Assembly: GCF_964204865.1 (NCBI RefSeq)
Contig: NC_135259.1
Span: 6,768,974-6,832,973, forward strand
DNA from: Styela clava
Taxonomy: Eukaryota; Chordata; Ascidiacea; Stolidobranchia; Styelidae
DNA: 64,000 nt
Direction: 5' to 3'
Shown here: piece after piece, positions 1 through 13,916 of the stretch
Position numbering within the stretch: the stretch's first letter is position 1
Layout of the letters: each line of letters begins with the position of its first letter
The notes under the pieces: model-generated
Seen by the model: the letters and a program-made list of their open reading frames with translations, nothing else
Told to the model about the DNA's origin: nothing
The model's database searches: none
Program-made: the position numbers and the translations under genes

Positions 1-215
1 AAAGTGGAAAGAGACAGTTTCCAGCCTTGAAAACATTATCAAACCTTCTTATCACGAATGAAAATTCAAATATATTAATACGGTGACTCTAAGATAACAG
101 AATATTCACCACGACCCTAACCGCACGGATGTCGCCCAACTTCTACATATTTTGTTATTTCAATTATCCCGTGCTTATATATGTACTCATATTAAGTTTC
201 ACTCATGTTTTTCAG

Positions 216-3200
216 ATAAAATAAGTACTATGGAGTCTCAGATGCCGGGTGCGTAAACAAATAATTTACTATAGAAAGTAGTAGATTAAACGTGAGATAA
301 GCTATTAATTAATATTTTTAGAAGCATTTTGTCTGCTTGGAATGAAGAGTGGAATGATACCTGACAGTGCAATAACTGCGTCTTCTGTACATTCTGCATC
401 CTATTGCAAGTTAGCAAATGCAAGACTAGACCATCACGGTGCTTGGTGCGCGGTTGCAAGTAAGTATTTTATTACAATCTTTCTTTAGTTTCAACTATTG
501 CAAAAATAGAATTTGCTCGTATATTAATAATTACTTATTATATACAATAAGTACATACTATATATGTTAAAACCTGAATTTGCAAAATCATGAAGACTAA
601 AATTGCTTATTTGTTGCTAATACCAACAACACGAGAAATGGCCTTCTTGAACGTTAGAAAATTGATCGTAACTTTTACAATAGCTATGTGACGCAAATGG
701 ACGAAAGTCGTCTTTATCAAGCATTTGCTTGACGAACAACCATTCAGTATTATTAAAAATAAAAAAGATATATTTCTTCCCAATTAGGTTTAGTATGTTT
801 GGATTTGACATTTTAATTAGTGTATCGATTTTTTGTGTTTTAAAGAATATATCAGTATAAACTAACCTCAAAACATGCTATGGGTGTATGTATACTACAG
901 CTCGGGTTCCAAATAGCGACTGTCAATAGAGCGACCACACGACAGCGATTAATTAGTTTAAAACAGCGACTGTCAATAGAGCGACTACACTACTGACTAC
1001 ACGACAGCGATTCATTTAAAACAGCGACTGTCATAACAGCGACCTCATTTAAAACAGTGGCTGCCACAACAGCGACATCACTTCCCTTATTAAATTGAAG
1101 GCTTACGCGCACACGCACTCATTTAATTACGTCGCTATTATGAAGTCGCCATTATGACAGTCGCTGTTTTGACAGTCGCTATCCGGCCTGGATACCGTAT
1201 ACTACTTCCAATGATCCTGACCGGCTTAGTTGAGATATTGTATTAATTCACATTTGAAAATAAAAATAATTATTCTAACCGCAGATACAATTGGGAGTCA
1301 GTGGGTTGAAGTAGATCTCGGCAAGATTCAAAAAGTGACGGGAGTTGTTACGCAAGGTCAAGGAAATTATCCAAACACAAATGAATGGATTACAAGTTTC
1401 AAAATTGAGTATGCTACCAGAGAGGGATCAAGGACAGCGTTAACAGAAAATAATAATTACAAGGTAAATAAGTTTTTACAGTATTTCAAATTCAAAAATT
1501 AGAAAAATTAGTTGAAATCAAGCTTTCCTGACCACCCAATCACACATGTCATGTCAACGGAGCCATGCCAATTTTAATGACATATCGCAGCATAAACACT
1601 AAACATGTTTACAAGTCCACTGAAACCAGTCGAGTAGACCAGAAAAGAAACTATTTCACGCTTTACTGGTTTGGGCGTTATTTCAATCTAAACCTTTTGG
1701 TCCGCTTCATTGGACCACCTATCGCGGAAGTTTTTTCGCCAAATGTAATATCGTTTCAGATACATCATAGCAAGTTCTATTTAAACCACCTCTTCTTCGC
1801 TTCCACATCTATCGTCTAACTGCTGAACACAAATTTGAAATAACGGCCGGTGCGGCGTAATTGTCAGATAGGTGGTTCTGTTTTAAAATATAAAACTAAA
1901 TCTGATTTGACAATGATTTATTTTTATAAAACTGGGTACGGTACAAACTTTGTTGATAAACTGTATTTTGTATTACCAAAATTTTCATAAAAATTTGTAG
2001 TGAGAAAATTTGACTGTGGTTACATCAAATGTGGTTTAATCAAAGCAGAAAATGACATTGAGCGAAAAGCACATTGTGTTGAACGTTAATGCTACGTTAC
2101 GTGCGAGCTTGTCTCTCAACAAGCCTCGACTTGATTTGATAATATTCAATATACCAGCTTCGCATTAATAATAAATTGCATGGGGATACATTCTCTCTTT
2201 TATCTTATATCAACATATCAGTGTGCGTCACAACAACAAAAAAAACTGGCAATAAAAGTGGATCGCGAAATGAAATAGATTGAAAAGCACTGCTTTAAAT
2301 GATAAACTGTCGCTGACAGTAACTAGTAGTCTACCGTCATTTCTTGAATGAATTGTGTTGTGTAAGGTGCCAGTAATCTTCATCATTGAACTTTCAGCCT
2401 AGTCATCGAAATGATTTGACTAAAGTTTTTTTCGAATATTTTTTATGTCATTACTTTAATTTGACTTTCTGTTCTTAGATTACGATTACGTGCTCGTCAA
2501 AACCGATCCATCGTAATGCAACCTCGATTACATGCCCACAACCAATAATATGATAAAAACAGTTTTAGATCTGCTTGAGTGGAGGAAATGAGTCATCACG
2601 ATTTGCAAACGCACTACATATAATACCTTTAATAATTTCCGAAATTCAATAAAAAAAATTCCATAAAATTAAGTAAAGTATCAGAATCAGATGCGAGTTG
2701 TCTAGAGAATGTTATGTTGCTTTCATGTTGAATTTATTCTACAACTATTGCCCGACGAATGAATCAGTGACGTGACGTAAATTTAGTTTCGCGAAACATG
2801 CTGGTAGTTCAACAGTGCAGAGTACTGGCACTTTACACCACACGATTCATTAGGTTTCTGTTAGCATGACAATATCGTAATCAAATACGTTTAAATTTTG
2901 TCAATCAAGCACTTATTGGGGAGTGAGATCATTGCCACATATCATCAGGATCAGGAACAATTCCAGCATTTTAATATCATAATCATAGTACTACTGCTAC
3001 GTTACCGGCAGTATAACATATTTATATGCAGTTACCGTTACAGTATGTACTGGTGACCGTTAGTAAGGTATGGTGAAATTTGGAAAATTTTGTTGATGCA
3101 AATTACAGTTCAGAATCGATGGTTGTACCGCAATGTATAACAATGAATTTTTAGCATATTCGATTTAATTTTATACAGATTTCGAGACAGAACCACCAAT

Positions 3201-4051
3201 CATGCAATTACGTTGCACTGTCACTCTACATTAGGCAAACGGTATTTCAATTTTGAGTTCAACAGTTACACGATAGATTTAGAAGAGTTTAAATTGAACA
3301 TGCTATGGCATAGCAAAAATTATGTTTGTCAAAAAAACAATTCGAGTACAAAACATAAAAAATAAAACATCTTAGGTACCTTTTTCGTCAAAGTGGGCAA
3401 CGGCGATTTCTCGGATATCACAACGAAGCAACTCAGCAAGAGCGGTGTATCTCATTTTTAGACCTCCTCTATAGGTGGTCTATTGTAGCGAATTGAATGG
3501 CTGTATTGAAATTACGCGCGAACCACAGAAGCGTGAAATAGTTTCTTTCGTGATCTTCTTGACTGGTTTTAGTGGACATATACTCAGGCTCAATTTCTGC
3601 AATCAGAAATCACCGATTTAAAATTGCATCTAATTTTGAATGTTTACTTAGTATTTGTATTGAATTTCGGAAATTATCAAGATATAAATATATGTAGGCT
3701 AGTACGTTTGCAAACAGGGATGACTCATTCATTCCAGCCAAGCAGCTTCAGAGCTGTCCTCATCACCTTGGTTGTGGACATGTAATCGAAGGCGCTAAAT
3801 GGTCTCTGAAACCACTTCGATTTTTCTGAACCTTCTCAATGGATCGGTTTTGGCGGACATAATCATATCTATTGTATACTCGGGATTTGAATTTCAATAT
3901 TATATTTCAGGTTTTCTCTCCAGTCAATTTCAATAAAAATACAATAGTAGTGACGAGATTCCCAGAACCCATACAAGCGAGGTACATCAGAATCATTCCT
4001 GCTTCATACCATAGTCACATGTCGATGCGTTTCGACGTCATCAATTGTTAG
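216..4051 (+). CDS. Discoidin (F5/8 type C) domain protein, 5' end incomplete
   Basis: Four exons join in phase: 216-248, 322-459, 1285-1463 and 3911-4051 (TAG stop). They encode a nearly whole discoidin domain. The start CLLGMKSGMIPDS matches the usual C-x-LG-M-SG-I-D opening, NARLDHHGAWC follows, then WVEVDLGKIQKVTGV and finally ARYIRIIP plus a closing Cys. The family is secreted or extracellular and typically binds sugars, phospholipids or collagen. An ATG at 230 has a fair context (A at -3, G at +4) and would give 158 residues, but that protein would lack a signal peptide, and the exon follows a good acceptor (ttttcag). More 5' exons, probably with the signal peptide, are therefore likely left of the window. 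The last intron (2.4 kb) is filled with repeats. The domain call is firm; the start is not. Confidence 0.85.
899..1196. mobile_element. Foldback DNA transposon (MITE) with 9-bp target duplication
   Basis: The ends are imperfect inverted repeats sharing ATAGCGACTGTCAA. The interior repeats an AACAGCGACTGTC-like unit in both orientations. The 9-mer GTATACTAC lies directly outside both ends (890-898 and 1197-1205), as expected for a target-site duplication. A 9-bp duplication suggests a Mutator-type (MULE) origin, but no transposase is present. It sits in an intron of the discoidin gene. Confidence 0.7.
1605..1760 (-). repeat. Dispersed repeat A, inverted relative to 3440-3590
   Basis: The reverse complement of this stretch resembles 3440-3590; both contain the core GCGTGAAATAGTTTCTTT followed by a GACTGGTTT..AGTGGAC stretch. 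Both copies are in the last intron of the discoidin gene. No coding content was recognised. Confidence 0.55.
2485..2655 (-). repeat. Dispersed repeat B, inverted relative to 3650-3870
   Basis: The reverse complement aligns with 3650-3870. Shared blocks include TTGAATTTCGGAAATTAT, GTTTGCAAA..GATGACTCATT and GGTTGTGG.CATGTAATCGA. Both copies lie in the same discoidin intron. The family is unknown. Confidence 0.6.
3440..3870 (+). repeat. Adjacent copies of repeats A and B
   Basis: Positions 3440-3590 pair with 1605-1760, and 3650-3870 pair with 2485-2655, both in inverse orientation. The two blocks occur in a different order on the other strand, so this is not one simple palindrome. It is probably a set of rearranged transposon fragments. 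Confidence 0.5.
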
Positions 4052-5083
4052 TAGAGCTGGTCTAAATGAAATTGAATATTGCCTCAAAATTGAATTTAAT
4101 CTGCAAATATTTCAGTTATTTACAATTTTACATCCCCAACAGCATAGGTTTTAACTCGTTGAATACTACTGATAAGTTGTTCCTTAACATTGCAAACTTA
4201 GTACTTTTCATTGTCATCCTTGGCGACCCAAGGTCAAACCAAAATCACCACTGAAAGTTGAAGAAGTCCTTTTTATAAGATGTGTCACAATACCTGTCGT
4301 TGGAGCTGTCCTGCGTTAATTTCGTCTGGAATATATTTTTGCATAGTTTCAAATTCTTGTAATAAGTCTCACAATGATATTATTGATGTTTCAATCATCC
4401 ACGTACGTATCTCAATTTCAAGATTTTTGAGTTTCTAAGCAAATATTTCAATAGAGGTATTTTTTTTTTTTGGTAGAATAGTTAATTTATTAGTCGACAG
4501 ATTTCTTGTAGATTTATCATTTTTAATATTGGAGTCACGCATCCGTGGGGAATGCATTTTTTTCAGCAGCGACCCCTAAACTATACAATACCTAAATACA
4601 TTATCGATAGAAATATTCATAAAAGTCAGACCTAGGATCCTGCTTTGTGTCTATTAATGTTATGAGTTCTCTCTGTTTATTTTCCCTCTATATTCAATAC
4701 CAAACAGAAAACAATATATATTTTGGATACTGCATTCTTATTTGACAAAAGTGCAGTCTCGAATAGCATAAACGTATAATGGGAAATGTATAAATACAAA
4801 TATACTAAACAACAACAATTTTGTCTTTTGTAAAGAAAAATAGTTTGACTCAGAGCTGTTGATATGACATTCATCTTAATCTTATATCACTTAAAAGAAG
4901 GTCATGTACAACCCATGTGTAAGGACTATGTTTTTTTGAAAAATCCAGGATTTTATCAATTCCACAGACCCTGTTTAATTTATCGTATTCTGGTAGAAGT
5001 AGCGACCATTCCATATAAACCCAACACTTTCAAACTACCTCCCAGCTCAACATGCGCAAACGCTTTGTCACAAATAATTGCGT

Positions 5084-8000
5084 TCATGATTTTTTGGGAT
5101 TTCGTTTGTTATTTCGCGATCGTTTATAGGTATCGGTTTTACTACGGCCATATTTTGGTCTAGCTTGTCTCTGATCCTCTCCGTTTGTATAAGTTGATGA
5201 TTCTCTTTTGTCGTTTGATTTACCATTGGATCTTTTGGAGGTCATTTTCTCCTCTTCTACCCCTCTTTTACTTCTTTTATTTACCCGTTTTCCTTCTTCA
5301 AATTTGCGAGAACTGGATGAAGCATTTTCCCTCCGTCTTTGTTTTTCCCGATTTTCATGTCGTGTTTTGCTAGTTTTAATTCTTGATAACTCTGTGTCTT
5401 CTTCTTGTTTTATTCTTCGTTTATAATAATCTCGTTCTCTTGTGGGTTTCCTTCTTTTATAGTCATTTTTTTCATGCCTTCTTGTATGTATTTTCTCTTC
5501 TTTCAACTCGTCTTTTTTATTAATTTTTTCATTATGATTTATATCACGATATGAGGCATTATTCTTCAACTTCTCATCATTTTTATCATTATGGGCAGTG
5601 AATTTAGTATCATACTTTTCTGTAATTTTTTTACCGCAATTCGAGTTTTTTGCAATAGGATCTTCAGGAATTTGATTGGTAGTGATTTGATGTTTAGGCT
5701 CTATCATCTCGTAATTGTGAGAATGATATCTCTGTGAAACTTGATTTGAATTCTGTTCTTCTTTAACCATTACGGATCTCGTGATGTCATGTATTTCTGT
5801 GTCGTCAGCAATTTCTTTCTTCTTTTTATTTTTTCGCCTATTAAAATTAAAAAAGCTACAATGCGCTCATTCATAGGCAAAAGGAAAAGCCCGAATTAAA
5901 TTATCGCTCATTTAATCGTTTTGATCTGCCATATAAAATAGGTGCACCAACCCATATTGTATTTGATATTAAGTAAAAAATCATAGCCTTTTTTATCAAA
6001 CTATCCAAAAATGACCTTGATAACGAACGCTCAAAAAAAGATCGATCGAACAATACCTCCTTATTTTGTATGCTGCAAACATCAAAACTGCAGCTACAAG
6101 TACAACCGCAACAATGATTGCAATATATTTGGCAGTATTCATACCACTGCTCCCTTCGGCTTGTTTTTCAGTCGTCTTAGGTACATTCCTATATCCTGGA
6201 TAAAGCGTTCGAGTAGGAGGTCTTCGTGCTGAAAGGCAAATAACGATAATTATGAATAGTATGATAATTGGCCGGATAATCCTGAAACTTACTTCGTAGA
6301 TGAATACATTTGTTATCGGGTAGTGTTGAAAAATTTACTTCTTTGTTTTCACGTATTTTTATGTTTTTTAATTTGTGTTGAAAAACTAAACCCTACTTTG
6401 ATAGTAAAAGTTCCCAAATTTAAAAACTCTCTTACTTTTCACTACGATTGGCCTTTTTATGATCCGTTTTGGTGGAATCCATCTTCCTGGAAATGTGGTG
6501 GGCCTATGAAATGACGTAACAAATGATTTTGTGATTTGACTTATTATATTGTGATTTGCTTCAGGGAAGAAAAGCGTGTTTATAGAAAAGTTTATTATAG
6601 GTTTTGTGAGCTTGGGCTTACCTTCGTTTTAAACAAGTGTCAACTCAATAAATAATTCAATGTTCGTCGACTTCTTTCTATCTCAATGCTATCATAATTG
6701 TTTTTTTTATCGATGGAAATGATTTTAAATGCTTGGCATTAGAGCATACTCAAAGCATATGTAGTAGAGTTTACTTTTCTATGAGGTATTTAACACCTTC
6801 ATTCTGATAAATTCTCTGAATAGGTAGCTATGTAAAATGCTCACGATTGTTAGGCCGAAATTAAAATAAGCTTTAATTTACTTGAGAGTAGGCTGAAACT
6901 TTTGGGGAACTGGCTTCGCTGGAGTAACAAAATTTTCGACTTTTCTTTCGTCATTTGCTTTATCATTTTTTAAATTTTTCAGCTGATTTCTGCGGTTTAT
7001 ACTTTCATTGTCGTTATCGTCAATAGTGTCATCCGTTGGCATGAGAGATGGCGCTACAGTGGCGCTTGGAACAAAATATTTTCTCCAGAGACCAGCTTTA
7101 TCCCGCACTGATATAAAAAAAAGAAAATTTTATATTTAGTTTTATATTTTAGTTTATATTTATTTAGATCTTTCTTCACTTTAAAATGTCATCAACTAAA
7201 CTGTAGTTACATTTAATGCTTTTAAACAATACCAATTACAGTATTTTTCCGTATTTTTATATAAACATACCATACACATGAACAATATCTTATACTCAAG
7301 AGCCAATGTAAAAAACACAGACATCTAGGTGGAGATACTTTATAATTTAAACTAAAAAATCGTAATTACTTACATACTTCAGATGTAGGTTCAGTAGTTT
7401 GAGTGTATGTAAACTTAAAACCTCTGTAAGGAATTCCAATATCTACGGAATCCGATTCCAGTTTGATTCGTAGGGTGTTAGCTGTAGGCATAAAAAATTA
7501 GATATATTTAATCTTTGCGAAGAAATGATGATAAATATCATATCAGTAACAAACGGAAATGGTAAAATAGAAGTTTAAAAGCATGTGATGGCAAACGATG
7601 ATGAGATGGTCACGAATATGGCTGAGGATGAGTGTGGGGTTTTGTGTGGTAATGAAGTAGTTCGCAATGGATTACTTGGAGTGATTTATTTTTAGGCTTG
7701 TTCATGGGGCATATTTAACTGTCCCATTCCCATCCCACCGCATAGCAAATATGCCTGTCCCCTCCCATCCCATGTGATTCCCATTGGAATACAATTAAAT
7801 AAAAATTCTTTCCGGTTTCGAGTCTACTGAATAGGACTACATGTACGAAGAGACATGCGAAAAAATAAAGTTTAGGGACTTTGTCAAGTTCATATTCATA
7901 ACTATTATACATGTGTCCATCAGCCCGTTCACGAAGTATATTGTTAATGCTGAATATATTTTTCTCTTTATAACTAACAAGAGAGCTATGCTTTAATATA

Positions 8001-9852
8001 TGGACACGAAATCCATAACGAAATGTTTTACCATTATTTCTCCAAAAATCATACGGTTTTCGTGCCGCACGTGTCCCATGAGAAATACAAATGTTTGCTG
8101 TCCCATCCCATTCCCATGGACAGACCTGTTTATTTTAGAATCAAAAATTCTACCTAAATGAAGATGGAAGTGGGTCGGACACAAAATTGAAAATTTCAGT
8201 CTTACAAACCTTTTTGGTTTTGTTTCACTCAACATTTCTTTAAATGAAATGACTAACCTGAAGATATTATTTCTTCTTTGGGCATTTTTCCACATAATGG
8301 CCCGTATTTCTTCCCAGTATAATCATCGGTGAAAAGAAGATATTGCATTTTACAGTTGCTATTTTGATTCAATAGATAAAAATCTCTTATCTTTGCTTTC
8401 ACTCTGAATCCTCTTGGAGCATGGATTCTGAAGAAATATTTAAATAAGCGATCAGCGCCATAATATCTGTGTATAGTTATATTGCAGCTAAAATTTCACA
8501 AATGTCATTTGCCTAGCTCGGCGCATTGGGAATCAATTAAAACATGAGAGAAAGTTTTTAGCCTTAGGTACTGTAAACCTGAATGCAATTGGGTCGGCAA
8601 TCGAAGAGAAATGTCGAGGCGATTTTATGTTTAGTAATCATAGGTGGCATCTGTAAACGACATTTAATTAAATGTCAGAAGAAGAACCTCATAAATATGA
8701 CATATAAGAATACTATTGTCTTGGTGAGTGACTAAACGTTACGAACATGTATTGGCTTTTATATAACGGTAAAAAAAATGATGACCCCACCACCATCACC
8801 ATAAGGTTCAACAAACTGATTCCGTTACAGCTCACAACACCATCTGTGCCTATGCATCTGTTATCTATTTTCACGTCGCATTAAATTTGATAATTTCAAA
8901 ACATGTCGTAAATCGCGACTTAATTGGGCGATTTAATTAATGTTATATCACATCGTTGGCTCTGATGAATATGGAATTCTTTCAATTATTGTCACAACTT
9001 TATAAAAGATGTAAACATTGTTCTAGGTACTCACAACCAAGTGCATTGTGTTTGTTCAGGAAATTCACCGGGATAACCAGGACTTGTAAACTCTTTCATT
9101 AGCGCATTTGCCATTAATTTCGTCAGTCCACATGCTAAATATAAAATTGTAAACATTTTTAACACCAGAATATTATTTCAAATACTCAGCATTGCACCAG
9201 TTCGTCATATAAATACAGTAAGGCGGAGGAAGATGGACCACCTTATTGAAAATTACCTATATTTCGAAAACCTTCCGTCGAATATTCCCAAAACTCGTCT
9301 AGTACTCTCGTACATTCTCAACTCTTTACCCATTCGGCGATGTCTGCCGGTCGCCAACCCTCGCAACGGCAGAGTTTTTTTTTTGCTAAAAAAGTCATCG
9401 GGGAGGATTGGACTGTACTGAAAATTTGTTCTGCTTCACCTCAGAATATCAAAATAAACGATATATTTGAAAGAATCTCAGTCCATTAAAAAATTCACCC
9501 CGTGTCCATCTTACCCTATAGATTTTCGCAGACAATTATGGGGCATAACCCATAAAAGTATCGAAAAACACTCTCTAATAAAGGAGTAATATTTTATTCG
9601 CTTGCACTATTTAAACTAATCTCAATCATAACAACAAAAGAACTCGTGGGATTGAGTGAAGGTCATGGTAGTAAAATTTAGCATGCTATGTGGAAGAACA
9701 TATTACATTTGGCAGATATACTACTTTTTTTTCGTCATTTATTTTAATCCATACTCACATGTTGTTTTCGGTTTTCCGCTTCGCTTTGGGGGAGCACTAA
9801 ATGCTGTGGTAAACGTCAGAAACAAAATCAAATAGCAATATTTACCACGCAT
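5084..9852 (-). CDS. CUB-domain single-pass membrane protein with long basic tail
   Basis: Eight exons join in phase: 9759-9852, 9035-9134, 8258-8427, 7374-7481, 6882-7107, 6436-6503, 6057-6228 and 5084-5837, giving 563 residues. Residues 1-20 form a signal peptide (MRGKYCYLILFLTFTTAFSA). A CUB domain spans about 33-148 with the four expected cysteines (33, 62, 90, 110) and the motifs FTSPGYPGEFP and C.W. A linker rich in Pro, Lys and Arg follows. A transmembrane helix lies at about 290-309 (AIIVAVVLVAAVLMFAAY), flanked inside by KIRRRKNKKKK. The 250-residue tail is dense in Lys, Arg, Glu and Ser, with no recognisable domain and RS/KR-rich stretches. CUB domains bind extracellular protein partners; the tail's role is unknown. 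A possible AATAAA lies at 4676-4681. No named family fits. The exon model is firm because every junction keeps frame. Confidence 0.85.
7700..8125. repeat. Repeat with CCCATTCCCATCCCA-like ends in CUB-gene intron
   Basis: C-rich blocks at about 7715-7785 and 8090-8125 (TGTCCCATTCCCATCC and TGTCCCATCCCATTCCCATG) flank AT-rich DNA inside the intron between exons 3 and 4 of the CUB gene. This looks like a degenerate interspersed element; no target duplication was identified. Confidence 0.3.
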
Positions 9853-12800
9853 ATTTTAAATCTTTTTATTTGCATCCTGCACGTAAATTAAGTTCAATTG
9901 ACGTTTACAAATGTTGTATTCACGTGTGTTATATCGTTCTCGAGTGCTAATTTTTTCAATGTTCTACAAGAGTCAGGATGAGCCACCAAGCCATATGTCA
10001 TGTGTTTAATTTCAATTTTAGAACCCCATAATATTGCAATGCAATAGTTTGGTCACTTATTTATACGATTACAATTGCCTATAATGTGCGCTGAGATCAC
10101 AATGACTCATTGTCAACGAATATCCATCGGAAAAAGCCAATTCTAATCCACTCTGCGCTTTTAAATGTGACGACAGTCTTTGATTAAATACACACCAACA
10201 GTCGGAAAAGATAAACTATGCTACAGGTATTGAACTATATAAAACATTTTCCTTATTATACTTTCACTCATTCCTCCCATCTGGGTTTATATTTGGCGCT
10301 CCCACATTATACATTACACTTTTTCAATACGTAAAAATATTATTAATATAATTCTACAAATTGAGTCTTCACAGCTCTCTCCAATAAACATTAACTAAAT
10401 CAACTACGTTGTTTGTTCTGTCATATTTCAATGTGATAATTATATCCTTGCAAGAACTATTTGATAATCTATCTGGATTCGCCAGTTTTATGATAATAGC
10501 CTGGAGCAAAATATGGCGGCGTTAAGACTCAGAAGCCCACAAAACGCGTAGTGTAATTGTATTCGTCCGTTGTTGTTATCATCAACCGTAATCTGATTTT
10601 GTTTTAACATTGCACCAAAAGTATATTTTCACTGAAATGTAACCGCATGTCTGGATGGCGCTGTAACCAGATTGCTCCTCCGGCGCTAAGCGGTTGTGAA
10701 TTAATCGTCTACTTGTCAGACTTTCAATTGAATATCAACATTAATGTAATAAAAATGTCAATTATAATTTATATATGTTTTTTTTACGTTTCTATAGTAT
10801 ATCAAGAATTCAACTGAAAAACGCCATACCAAGTGAACTTTCGTTCTATATTATATAAATTCAATACACTGATGTAGACGTCCGTCTCTGAATTGGTAAC
10901 TTAAACTACAATTTTCGGGAGGACCGAACTTCTAAGGTTTGTCACCACTACCCAAATTTATTGCAACGTCGGTGAGAGTTAGAGCGTGGGGATTGAAATT
11001 GTGACATTTTCTATATATACGACGACAGCGCGGCCGGTTTCTATAAATATGGCAATCGCATCCACTTTATTGTCCCAATTATCTGAATACATTTATTGTA
11101 AACAATGGTCATTTTCACGTCGACTAATTAAATAGTGATAAAACTTAATAAACGTAATATTAAAGTTTTAGCTAGAACAATATTTAGAGTTTCCAACCAC
11201 TTTGTATTATGTTCAATAAATACGAGGGCTGGTCGAGCTGATGCTGTTGAGTCATTTACCACGTCTATCAGGCAGGAGCAATATTTTTTTATCCACATTT
11301 TAAGAAAGTAAGGTACCCTGCACTCACCCCAATGTGCGCATATTCGTTTATTCGAGAAGCTGTTGAGCAATAACCACTCGTTAACCCATAGCAAAAAATA
11401 GAACTTGTATTTTGAGTGGAGTACATGGTAGCCTATCTGCTTTTTTTATTAATTCTTTATTGGTTTACATTTGATTGCTTGGATTTATGAAACAAAAGGT
11501 TGTGGTAATAAACCTAATTTTATTGTACAACTCATTCTCAACCGGATGTGTCTAAAAACACAAAGGTCGTAAAGGATAATAAATAATGAATAAAAAGTAC
11601 ACACCGTTAAATAAAATAATTCATCATTCTTTTGTCTTATGCTGTACCAGCGATTTAGAGTTTTAGATTAGAGAAGCATCGTGAACTGATATTAACCGAA
11701 AATTGATTGAGGTGCACGTAAGTGTTTTAATGCACGTGGTGTAGATACATAGTTTTTATTTCTGTGTCCAAAACAATCTTCACAAAAAGAATGAAACCCT
11801 ACTTTACAAGAATTATCGAATAGGAAGCAAAATACTATATACCAAGTGTAAAACGTGTGCAAAGCATACAGAAACCTCGTCAACAAACGGCATTTTTACA
11901 AGGAGCAGTTGAATTAATCTATATCCAATTAGAATATGTCTGATTAGATTCTTCTTTGATGACGACCGATTTGCATAAATATTCCCTCACATTCAAGCCT
12001 TCAATTTGTGGTCTACCTAACACGGGCTAAATGGCTCTCACTGTTCATAAAGATACTTTATTTTGTTGCTTGCATGCTTTTAATAAAATGTATAGAATCT
12101 TTGAATCGTTTTTTGTTGGAAATAAGAAGTGGTTAGTTAGTATATTCCTTATTACCAACTGTTTCGCTTGATGTTGCGCCATTTTGTATTTGTAGGTATT
12201 TTCTCGTTGGTTTGAAGGATGATAAGTGTTTGTAGAGAGTGTGATGTTTTATTGTTGATACATATTCGACGAAACGAAGTACAAATAGATCTTTTTGTTT
12301 CTTTGATCCCCAAATTCTGATATCTGAAAACAATATGACATATAATAAACAATATAACAACAGCAAGTTACATTTGGACCTTTCTTTAATAACAAAAAGC
12401 AAGCTTAATTTAATGTTTTGTCTTTGTTATTGTGATATCCGTGTCCTGGTACTTCTTACGAGGGATTCTACATACGCATGTTGGTTGCGTCCGTTTGCTA
12501 AGCAAACAAAAACCGTCGCTACCGCCGTCGAGTGTCGGTGGCGCTTTCAAGAGCGGTGGGAAAATCGCGCATGTAGCAAGAGGTTTGTGATCCGTGCTTG
12601 ATTCATTATGACACTATTTTTCCAAGGCGATTTGCCTAGGCAGAAACAACATCAATTCAACTAGGGACCCCAGAAGCGTTTTTCTTCAGTTAATCCATTG
12701 CGAGTGTTAGCAATGTAGACTCTTGTTCTATGAAAACCATTTAAATTAGCTCCCTTGCTGCGCAACGTGTACGTAAACTCGAGATCCAATCCATTACGTC

Positions 12801-13900
12801 GACTGAAGTGGGGATATTCTGCCATCGACGGCGTCACAGTTCTGTACGGCACGAACTGACGCCAATAAGAGGATCTTAGGCTGGTCAACACCTGCCCACA
12901 CGTCTGGAAATCAACAGTCTTGAATGAAGAAAATTTAATTAAATTCATGCTCATTCATTTCATATGCATCCGATTTGTTTGGTTGTGTTACGAAAACCAC
13001 ATTACGCCATCCAAAGTGTGCCATCCACACACGTGACGATAGTGCAATGGTGTTTAAAAGATCAATTAGTTCTCGCAGGCTTATAAAAAAACATGGACTT
13101 TTTTTCGATTTTCCACAATTGTCGAATCCGTACCATACAAAAACGGAGCAGTTGTCTGATTTAAAATATAAAATACACGAGTCAGTGGGCATAGCCATAA
13201 TTCATAAGTCCATCGAAAGATAAACCCTCGTGAGAAAATGAAAGTCGCTGATTCACAAGGTCGACGGTACTCAAGTGGATTTAAGTCGAGTGCGTGTTGC
13301 ACAACACCGTTTTGCTACTTGTAACAGATTTATTTTGGACCGAATATCACTATTCCTCATTAGCTACAATACTAGTTATATAGTCTCATACATAGCAGGA
13401 ACATATTCTAAAAATTTAGTGATGCTAACACTGAGAGTACAACTCAATCTTTGTAATTCGGTCGGTTCGGTAATTCTAAAATGAGGAATAAACATTGGGC
13501 TAATAATCTGGCAAATTGATACTAATGTGACAATCCTGTATGGAAAGCAATATAGACATAAATATTAATTTCGGATAACAAGTTATAATGGAACACAAAT
13601 ATGTGCTGTCTGATTCCAGATACAGTCGAGTAACTTCTCATGATTTGTGAGGAAAATTTTTGCGAGAATGTTCAAATACCATAAAATCCACAGTCAACTC
13701 TTGCCATAGGTAATTAAGTGAACTTTAGCACGATCATAAACAAAACGATATCATGAAAGTAGATATAAATCTGATCACAATTTTTAAAATAATTGGTCTC
13801 TAAAAGATTGTAGCAACTCCTGAAACACCTATACAAACGAAGACGTAACTGATGCGTGTTGTTATATTGGACAAAACAAACAAATTTAGAGGGATATTTT
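9853..13900. other. Non-coding interval, no supported gene
   Basis: Only short open frames occur here. The longest, on the minus strand at 12661-12954 and 12935-13198, overlap in different frames, have no recognisable domain and no convincing splice sites. A small patch of higher GC lies at about 12480-12590. No RNA gene was recognised. Confidence 0.5.
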
Positions 13901-13916
13901 GTTAACACTTCCAATT

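Noticed and set aside
12661-13198. Two overlapping minus-strand frames of about 90 codons each
   Set aside because: They lie in different frames, have no recognisable motif, and no splice pair joins them convincingly.
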